Source: Candidatus Fermentibacteraceae bacterium
GTDB taxonomy: Bacteria > Fermentibacterota > Fermentibacteria > Fermentibacterales > JCC-6
DNA: 5,389 nt
NCBI GenBank assembly: GCA_029932015.1
Contig: JAOZQW010000172.1
Coordinates: 1 to 5,389, forward strand
Direction: 5' to 3'
The first letter of the stretch is position 1. Each line of letters begins with the position of its first letter. Below the pieces are notes generated by a model that was not told the DNA's origin, did not search any database, and saw only the letters and a program-made list of their open reading frames with translations. Below are positions 1 through 4,784 of the stretch, in pieces. The translations under genes were made by a program, and so were the position numbers.

Positions 1-150
1 AGTTCCGATGACAGACAGCTCGGCGCCGTGGCCGACAGGGCTCGCGAGATAATCGAGCAGATCGAATGGGATTACGGTGATGATGAGCCCGGCAGGAGCA
101 TGATCGTCGAGTCAGCTCTCCGTGTCATCTACGGTGAGGGAGGTTCCTGA
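1..150 (+). CDS. C-terminal 49 residues of an unrecognised protein (5' end outside window)
   Basis: Frame 1 is open from the first base to the TGA at 148-150, giving 49 residues that begin SSDDRQLGAV and end RVIYGEGGS. The segment is highly charged and probably helical (ADRAREIIEQIEWD), with no cysteine or recognisable motif. Its stop shares one base with the ATG of the downstream ATPase (TGATG), an arrangement typical of translationally coupled partners. In Rad50/SbcC and YhaN families the gene just upstream is commonly a metallophosphoesterase nuclease (Mre11, SbcD, YhaO), so that is the first hypothesis. None of the metal-binding motifs of that family lie in this tail, so the identity is not shown. 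The coding call itself is fairly safe because of the open frame, the overlap and the codon use, which resembles the next gene. Confidence 0.65.
   Translation, partial: SSDDRQLGAVADRAREIIEQIEWDYGDDEPGRSMIVESALRVIYGEGGS
139..143 (+). promoter_or_regulatory. Shine-Dalgarno of the ATPase gene
   Basis: GGAGG lies six bases before the ATG at 150, inside the last codons of the upstream gene. It fixes the ATPase start and supports coupled translation of the pair. Confidence 0.75.
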
Positions 151-2249
151 TGCCCGTCAGGATAGATAGCCTCAAGGTCAACCGCGGCGGTCCCCTGAAG
201 GATGACTTCAGATTCGAACCCGCTGACCTGAACCTCATCTATGGTCCGAACGAGTCCGGCAAGACATTCATAGTTGAAGCCCTGATCAGTTTTCTATTCA
301 AATCAGGCAAACGAAGCAGCTGGGTCCTTCGGGACTGGTCTCCCTCAGGGAAGGCAGTCATCTCCGGCATCGGGGAGAAACCCGTTGACTTCACCAAATC
401 AAAGGCCAAGCTGGACGATCTCTGGCTGACCGACTCGGGGCTCCCGCAGGACCTCTCCCGGATGCTCATCGTCAGAGCAGGTGATACGAGACTCTCCGAG
501 GAAGGAGATGGCGTCGGCAGTGCTGTTCTTAAAACATTTCTCTCGGGTGAGCATACTCTTGACAGGGTAGAGGACAGGGTTGCGAAGAGCCTGCGGGATG
601 CCACCCTCGAGCATGGCGTGATCCGGGCCACCCAGAACAGTCCGAAGAAGAAGCGCGATGAGTTTCGCGCCGAGCTTGACGTTCTGGACGAACTCCTCCA
701 GAGCCTCGACGCCGATCTCGACAGAGGCGCTGTTCACTCACTGGAGAAGCGGAAGGCCGCTCTCGAAGAGGAATTCCAGAATCAGGACCTCGCCAGAAGG
801 CACAGGGCTTACCAGCTGCATTCGGATCTGGCTCGAGTTCGAATGAATGAGAGCGCTCTCCCCGAGCCGAAAGAGATATCCGATGCAGAGCTTGATATCA
901 GATCACACAGTGAAAAACTGAATGAATACCAGCGGAGAAGCGAAACACTCGATGGACTCCGCTCTGCAGCCGATGATTCCAGATGGGTCAAGCACGCCTC
1001 AGAGGTCTACACATCAGCAGCATCCAGGACCGAACCGAAAGGCCGGAAGTCATTCCTCCTGGCGCTCACGATAGTCCTGCTCGCTGCAGCCGTCACAACC
1101 GGCCTGCTCAGCATGCCGATCCCACTCATTGTCTGTGCTGTCGGCTCGGTCATAACGATGCTCCTTCATCACAATAGCGTGACCTCTGCAGGTGAGGATG
1201 CTGTGAATAGAAAGGAGCTTGCTGATATCCGCAGCGACTTCCAGGCCAGATACAACAGACCCCTCGCGAGCATCGCCGACCTCAATGCCATGGCTGAGAA
1301 ATTCGGGAAAGAGGAGTATCACGCTCAGGAGACAGAGAGACAGGTAAAGGACCTCGAGGGAGTCATCGCCATGCTTGAGGCAGGCATGGGCGGCTTCTTC
1401 AGCCGGCATGGCCTCGAGAATCACCCTCCCTCCGAATGGGGCAAGGCTCTTACTGGCCTGAAGACCCTCCGATCCAACCTCGACAGCGAGTCCGATGCCA
1501 TCGAGAAGGAGCTGGACAGGCTCGATGTCGATCAGGATGACTTCCTGCAGGCCAAGCCCGCGATCCAGTGGAACCCTGAGCGCTATCGTCAGCTCTCAGA
1601 GGAGATCACTGAACTTGAGCATGAACTGAGAGACGTTCAGAACAGCGAGAGCAGCCTCAAGTCCATCCTCGCCAACCGTACGGGGTTGGATGTCAGGGAA
1701 TCCTGGGAGGATCTCCGCTCCGCACTTCAGGAGCAGAGGGATGAAAAGGCTGAGGAGCACAGGCGGATCACCGCTGACATACTCGCACAGATCTGCGTTA
1801 TGGATGCCCTGAACGGGTTCAGAGCCCTCGAGAAGGAGCGTATGGAGGAAGGACTCACAGCACCAGGACTGACCGATCCCCTCCGCGGCATCACAGGCAA
1901 ATACACCGGTCTGGCGCTCGGAGAGGATGGAGAGCTGATCCTCGAAGCCGATGATGGAGAGAGCTTCCCGCTCGATCAGCTCAGTACCGGAGCCCAGGAG
2001 CAGGTGCATCTCGCCCTCCGCACAGCGTTTGCCGCCGCGGCCCTGGATGATACGGCTTTCATCGTTCTCGATGACGCCTTCCAGCATTCGGACTGGCGCC
2101 GCAGGGAGCGCATGGTCGATTACACACTCGGTCTGGTTGAAATGGGCTGGCAGGTCTTCTACTTCACCATGGACGATCACATGAAGAAGCTCTTCGAGGT
2201 TTCAAGCAAGAGAATGGGTGACAAATTCGCATCAATTGATATTGGATGA
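150..2249 (+). CDS. SMC/Rad50/YhaN-like coiled-coil ATPase with central membrane hairpin
   Basis: This 699-residue protein has an ABC/SMC-type ATPase head split between its two ends. The N-terminal lobe carries Walker A GPNESGKT at residues 32-39. The C-terminal lobe carries the signature LSTGAQEQ (611-618), Walker B FIVLDD (637-642) and a D-loop-like segment AFQHSD (643-648). Between them are charged, heptad-like helices (about 165-295 and 345-600) that should form an antiparallel coiled coil. At its tip, residues 302-320 and 324-339 are two hydrophobic segments separated by a short Ser-Met-Pro turn, resembling a membrane hairpin. No CxxC zinc hook is present. The overall plan matches YhaN-like relatives of Rad50/SbcC, though it is shorter than the roughly 960 residues of Bacillus YhaN. 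Family knowledge suggests ATP-driven DNA end processing or tethering with a nuclease partner. Membrane attachment is inferred. The start is fixed by GGAGG six bases upstream and by a one-base overlap with the preceding gene. A role other than DNA repair is possible. Confidence 0.88.
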   Translation: MPVRIDSLKVNRGGPLKDDFRFEPADLNLIYGPNESGKTFIVEALISFLFKSGKRSSWVLRDWSPSGKAVISGIGEKPVDFTKSKAKLDDLWLTDSGLPQDLSRMLIVRAGDTRLSEEGDGVGSAVLKTFLSGEHTLDRVEDRVAKSLRDATLEHGVIRATQNSPKKKRDEFRAELDVLDELLQSLDADLDRGAVHSLEKRKAALEEEFQNQDLARRHRAYQLHSDLARVRMNESALPEPKEISDAELDIRSHSEKLNEYQRRSETLDGLRSAADDSRWVKHASEVYTSAASRTEPKGRKSFLLALTIVLLAAAVTTGLLSMPIPLIVCAVGSVITMLLHHNSVTSAGEDAVNRKELADIRSDFQARYNRPLASIADLNAMAEKFGKEEYHAQETERQVKDLEGVIAMLEAGMGGFFSRHGLENHPPSEWGKALTGLKTLRSNLDSESDAIEKELDRLDVDQDDFLQAKPAIQWNPERYRQLSEEITELEHELRDVQNSESSLKSILANRTGLDVRESWEDLRSALQEQRDEKAEEHRRITADILAQICVMDALNGFRALEKERMEEGLTAPGLTDPLRGITGKYTGLALGEDGELILEADDGESFPLDQLSTGAQEQVHLALRTAFAAAALDDTAFIVLDDAFQHSDWRRRERMVDYTLGLVEMGWQVFYFTMDDHMKKLFEVSSKRMGDKFASIDIG

Positions 2250-2303
2250 CCGTAGTCTGTCATGCTCATTCTGGCTGGCGTTATTCCCCGGCACCAGATC
2301 CGC

Positions 2304-2311
2304 GGAGGTGA
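2304..2311 (+). promoter_or_regulatory. Extended Shine-Dalgarno deciding the propeller start
   Basis: GGAGGTGA is an eight-base match to the complement of the 16S rRNA 3' end. Measured from GGAGG, it stands seven bases before ATG 2316 and four before ATG 2313. It lies downstream of the in-frame ATG at 2262, which has no such signal, so the earlier ATG is unlikely to be the start. Confidence 0.8.
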
Positions 2312-2315
2312 GATG

Positions 2316-3569
2316 ATGACCATTCGCGCAATTATTCCCGCCTTGCTGCTTCTCTCTTTCGCAGCCGTGCCGGCTGATCCAATCACCGAACTCGATCTTA
2401 GCCCCTACGGTAACTTTAGTGAGTTCGTTGTCAGGGATGGCATTCTTTACGCATCCCTTCACGGAGAGGGCGCAACCTCAACAGGCGGCTGCGGCATCCT
2501 TGCATTGGACATCGGTACCGGAGAGGAACTCTGGTTCAGAGGGAGCACGGGTGACGACACATCTTTTGAAGATACGCCCTGGAACCTCCAGTATCATGAT
2601 GGCAGACTCTACTCGGTGATCTACTCGGTCGGACTCCTCTGCCTGGACGCAGAGACAGGCGAGCAGGAGTTCCTCTGGCAGACTGGGGCGACCGTCATCG
2701 CACCCAGTATCATCGAAGACGGCACTCTCTATGTTGCTTCCAAGACCAGGCTTGCTGCAATGGACGCTGCAACGGGCGAGATCCTCTGGACCTTCTCTGA
2801 TTCACCAGGCGAGATGGGCATGGTGCCCACCCTCATTGACATCAATCTCCATAACGGAAAGCTATTCGCAGGCTCCATCATACCTTCTGTGAGATGCTTC
2901 GATGCTGCAACAGGAGAGTTCCTATGGAGATCCGAGGGAGTGCTTGATACCGGTGGAGCAGGCTACGCTCATATCCACCATGTTTCGGATGTCCTCGCAT
3001 TCGTAACCACCGCATCAGGAGAATTGACCATGCTGGACACCGGCAGCGGAAGAATGGTTGCGACAGTGAGTGACTGCGAATATCTCGCAGGGGATGAGAA
3101 CGGAGTCTATCTCTATCTTTTCAACGAGGGTGACCTTTGTGAGATGGAGCCTGAAACCGGGATGACAACATGGTGCGGAGCACCGGAGACCTTCGTGGAC
3201 CTCTATTCAAGCCAGCTTGTCTTAAGTGAGGATATGTTCTGTATCGGCGCAAGCGATGGGCAGATATGGTTAGGTTCAAGACTCCAGGACGATCTTCTCA
3301 TAGATGGTGGAACGGTCATGGACTTCTCTGACGCCGGTGTATGGGTGACTGCTCTCGATGAGCAATTCCTGGCGGTGTCCGGGGACGGCCATGTACTTCT
3401 GATCGATGCCGGTACTCTCGATAGCCGGGAGTTGGACACCGGAGTTCCCACATGGATGCCGATCACCGTTGAGAACGGTACAGGCTACTTTCCCTCAGGC
3501 TCGAGCCTGATCATCATCCACCTTGAAGTGCTGGAGCTTCCTCAACAGCCTTCTTTTCACGGGAATTAG
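2316..3569 (+). CDS. Secreted PQQ-type beta-propeller protein
   Basis: This is an exported protein of 417 residues built of repeated beta-propeller blades. Residues 1-20 form a Sec signal peptide: Arg4, a hydrophobic core IIPALLLLSFAA, and a likely cleavage site after VPA (20). There is no lipobox. Blade-ending motifs of the PQQ/quinoprotein type (x-x-D-x-x-T-G-E-x-L-W) occur at D65-W73, D111-W121, D150-W158 and D196-W204. Weaker copies start near D241, E278 (ending W286) and D364, so a seven- or eight-bladed propeller is likely. Known relatives include BamB and the PQQ-dependent dehydrogenases. BamB is a lipoprotein and this is not, and I see no evidence of catalytic residues, so a binding or scaffold role outside the cytoplasm is the safest reading. 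Seven cysteines in the mature chain could form disulfides. The start at 2316 is preferred over ATG 2313 and ATG 2262 on ribosome binding site spacing. The gap to the ATPase gene is 66 bases. Confidence 0.85.
   Translation: MTIRAIIPALLLLSFAAVPADPITELDLSPYGNFSEFVVRDGILYASLHGEGATSTGGCGILALDIGTGEELWFRGSTGDDTSFEDTPWNLQYHDGRLYSVIYSVGLLCLDAETGEQEFLWQTGATVIAPSIIEDGTLYVASKTRLAAMDAATGEILWTFSDSPGEMGMVPTLIDINLHNGKLFAGSIIPSVRCFDAATGEFLWRSEGVLDTGGAGYAHIHHVSDVLAFVTTASGELTMLDTGSGRMVATVSDCEYLAGDENGVYLYLFNEGDLCEMEPETGMTTWCGAPETFVDLYSSQLVLSEDMFCIGASDGQIWLGSRLQDDLLIDGGTVMDFSDAGVWVTALDEQFLAVSGDGHVLLIDAGTLDSRELDTGVPTWMPITVENGTGYFPSGSSLIIIHLEVLELPQQPSFHGN
3495..3510. repeat. Perfect 16-base palindrome inside the propeller gene
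   Basis: TCAGGCTCGAGCCTGA equals its own reverse complement and lies about 60 bases before the propeller stop codon. It has no loop and no T-run after it, so it is not a terminator. It encodes part of the SGSSLI segment and may be chance. Confidence 0.5.
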
Positions 3570-3603
3570 TGAATGCGTATAGGACAAGTGCTATTTCGGA
3601 AAT

Positions 3604-3607
3604 GGAG
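3604..3607 (+). promoter_or_regulatory. Shine-Dalgarno favouring the 3615 start of the lipoprotein gene
   Basis: GGAG sits seven bases before ATG 3615. The alternative ATG at 3573 has only a weak GGGA (3561-3564) at eight bases. Confidence 0.55.
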
Positions 3608-3614
3608 ATCGACA

Positions 3615-3974
3615 ATGAGCATAGGGCAGGCGATTGCGGTTACGATGATATTCTTCCTGGCGTGCGGCGGGAGTTCTACCTCTGAAGGAGATCATCAGGT
3701 GTCATCCGGCATCCCGTACACAATTGTAGATGTACTTAGAGCAGGGGAATACTGCAATGTACAAGTGAGTCTGGATGTAGCCGACCTGCCATCAAGGGAG
3801 GATCTGGAAGAGATTGCCATATCCGCAGGGGATGAGACAGGGGGAGCGGATGTGTTCAGGGTCTCTGTCTGGTCACCAGTAATGACACCCGGAGAAGGAG
3901 CAGCATACTGTATCATAGAAGTCAGTGATGGTGAAATTACTCACTTTCATGAGACCGGTCTGGATTGGGAGTGA
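3615..3974 (+). CDS. Small lipoprotein of unknown function
   Basis: This 119-residue protein has a hydrophobic N-terminus ending in a lipobox, L15-A16-C17, so Cys17 should be lipidated by the Lgt/LspA route. Residues +2 and +3 are Gly, with no Asp that would retain it in the inner membrane of enterobacteria. After a Ser/Gly-rich linker (18-32) comes a compact alpha/beta-like domain: strands around YTIVDV (35-40) and NVQVSLDV (48-55), a helix around SREDLEEIAISA (60-71), then strands at DVFRVSVW (79-86) and AAYCIIEVS (96-104). This order resembles small bacterial lipoprotein domains of the DUF4875 kind, a resemblance from memory only. Start choice is uncertain. ATG 3615 has the better ribosome binding site but leaves no positive charge before the hydrophobic core. 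ATG 3573, in the same frame, adds 14 residues with four Arg/Lys, which would suit a signal peptide. The next gene's ribosome binding site overlaps this stop. Confidence 0.78.
   Translation: MSIGQAIAVTMIFFLACGGSSTSEGDHQVSSGIPYTIVDVLRAGEYCNVQVSLDVADLPSREDLEEIAISAGDETGGADVFRVSVWSPVMTPGEGAAYCIIEVSDGEITHFHETGLDWE
3967..3974 (+). promoter_or_regulatory. Shine-Dalgarno overlapping the lipoprotein stop codon
   Basis: GGGAGTGA contains both the GGAG (3968-3971) for ATG 3979 and the TGA (3972-3974) ending the lipoprotein gene. Ribosomes finishing the first gene would be placed directly at the second start. It also rules against the in-frame upstream ATG at 3925, which would lie deep inside the lipoprotein gene. 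Confidence 0.7.
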
Positions 3975-3978
3975 CCCA

Positions 3979-4395
3979 ATGAAGCATATGATATGTGTAC
4001 TCATTTTTCTTCTGACCTGCACCGCTGTCTCGGAAGTTGCAGAGGACTCCAAGTGGATGGAAGACGCCCTCATCATCAGCGATCTTATCGAGACTCAGAT
4101 GACCATGCCCTGCCTTGTCTCGCTTGCCGGTCCTGACAGCGCCCTCGTCGCCTTCGTATCACTCGGCGGGGAATGGACGGCCAGTGAGGAGAACTGGTAC
4201 GATTTCATGGTTGTCTGTGCAGTCACAAGCGGCGTGGACATGGAGAAGCCCTGGGACATCCTTGATGTAGTTGTCTCCTTCGGTGACTCCTGGTGCGCAA
4301 TTCCCATGGAGGACATCTTCCAACTCAGTGATCTCGATATCTCCGAGGACGAATGGTGGGAGGAACTGAAGGTCAGAACCGAAGTGCATCCATAG
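3979..4395 (+). CDS. Acidic, Trp-rich secreted protein of unknown function
   Basis: This 138-residue protein has a short Sec signal peptide: K2, then a hydrophobic core MICVLIFLLTCTAV (4-17), with cleavage probably near residues 18-21. A cysteine lies at 14, but the sequence before it (L11-L12-T13) is not a proper lipobox, so I do not call it a lipoprotein. The mature part is strongly acidic, with about 26 Asp/Glu against 4 Lys/Arg. It has seven Trp, including a W126-W127 pair, and three Cys (45, 80, 106). A pattern of short strands (CLVSLA, ALVAFVSL, DFMVVCAV, LDVVVSF, CAIPM) suggests a small alpha/beta fold. I do not recognise the family. It starts four bases after the lipoprotein stop, with its ribosome binding site overlapping that stop, so the two are probably made together and may act together outside the cytoplasm. 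The start at 3979 is well supported by the signal peptide and the ribosome binding site. Confidence 0.8.
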   Translation: MKHMICVLIFLLTCTAVSEVAEDSKWMEDALIISDLIETQMTMPCLVSLAGPDSALVAFVSLGGEWTASEENWYDFMVVCAVTSGVDMEKPWDILDVVVSFGDSWCAIPMEDIFQLSDLDISEDEWWEELKVRTEVHP

Positions 4396-4410
4396 CTCAT
4401 GTAACTCATT

Positions 4411-4420
4411 GAGAGGTGAT
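4411..4420 (+). promoter_or_regulatory. Shine-Dalgarno deciding a GTG start
   Basis: GAGAGGTGAT contains AGGTGAT (4414-4420), a seven-base match to the complement of the 16S 3' end. It places the start at GTG 4425. The in-frame GTG at 4416 lies inside this signal and so cannot be the start. Confidence 0.7.
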
Positions 4421-4424
4421 ACCT

Positions 4425-4769
4425 GTGAAGAAGATACGCAGATCAAGTGGTTCCAAGCGCATCCGCAGCAAACCCTCAGGATCATCCCGCTCCAAGTCGA
4501 CTGGATCATCCCGCTCCAAGACCCGCAGTTCCAGCTCCTCAAGCTCGAAACCAAAGAAGCCCGGCCCCAGCAACCTCTTCAAGACCAGAAAGCCCCCGCG
4601 AGATAGCGGCATGAAGGTCCGCCCCGACGGGGATACCGAGGTCCTGGAGGAGTACGAGGAAGCAGAGGAGACTTCCCATGGCTCCGGCGGCTGCAGCTGC
4701 CCCGGCTGCGCGCTTAGCGTGCTGACAGCCATCGCTCTGCTTCTTTCAGTGCTGTTGAAGCTGTTCTGA
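4425..4769 (+). CDS. Ser/Lys/Arg-rich protein with Cys cluster and C-terminal membrane anchor
   Basis: This 114-residue protein, read from a GTG start, has four distinct blocks. Residues 1-59 hold about 20 Lys/Arg and 20 Ser with no Asp or Glu, including two near-identical GSSRSK units and a run of seven Ser (35-41). This part must be disordered and resembles arginine-serine or nucleic-acid/phospholipid-binding tails. Residues 68-82 are acidic (nine of 15). Residues 90-95 are C-S-C-P-G-C after a Gly/Ser stretch. Residues 96-111 (ALSVLTAIALLLSVLL) form one short hydrophobic helix, followed only by KLF. There is no N-terminal signal, so by the positive-inside rule the basic part should face the cytoplasm, making it a tail-anchored protein. 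I do not recognise the family. The Cys cluster could bind metal, and the next gene encodes zinc-ribbon modules. Strong bias in composition weakens ORF-based evidence, but the ribosome binding site, the spacing and the anchor support a real gene. Confidence 0.75.
   Translation: MKKIRRSSGSKRIRSKPSGSSRSKSTGSSRSKTRSSSSSSSKPKKPGPSNLFKTRKPPRDSGMKVRPDGDTEVLEEYEEAEETSHGSGGCSCPGCALSVLTAIALLLSVLLKLF
4479..4526 (+). repeat. Two tandem 24-base units in the Ser/Arg-rich gene
   Basis: The 18 bases GGATCATCCCGCTCCAAG occur at 4479-4496 and again, without mismatch, at 4503-4520, a period of 24 bases or eight codons. Each encodes GSSRSK. Exact identity at synonymous positions, including the use of three different serine contexts, points to recent duplication of this unit and not just selection on the peptide. 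Confidence 0.8.
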
Positions 4770-4784
4770 CCGATTGAGCCTGGA

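Noticed and set aside
1596..2180. 194-residue open frame on the minus strand
   Set aside because: It is opposite the signature and Walker B motifs of the ATPase and is explained by the codon bias of that gene.
2236..2264. TTGATA with a weak CATGCT-like -10 as a promoter before the propeller gene
   Set aside because: The -35 match is good, but the -10 hexamer matches the consensus at only about half its positions, and the organism's promoter rules are unknown.
2262..2315. In-frame upstream start for the propeller gene
   Set aside because: It would place 18 extra residues, including charged ones, before a normal signal peptide. The strong GGAGGTGA signal lies between this ATG and the chosen one.
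2250..2315. Possible terminator between the ATPase and propeller genes
   Set aside because: No GC-rich stem followed by a T-run is visible in the 66 bases.
2316..3569. Calling the propeller BamB
   Set aside because: The length is similar and blades match the PQQ type, but there is no lipobox, and the neighbourhood (no EngA/Der or HisRS gene) does not fit.
4399..4404. Start-stop element ATGTAA in the gap before the basic protein gene
   Set aside because: There is no ribosome binding site before it, and a six-base motif is expected by chance.
4409..4606. 65-residue + strand frame overlapping the basic protein gene
   Set aside because: Its TTG start lies before the Shine-Dalgarno and it reads a different frame through the Ser/Arg repeats, without a membrane segment or motif.
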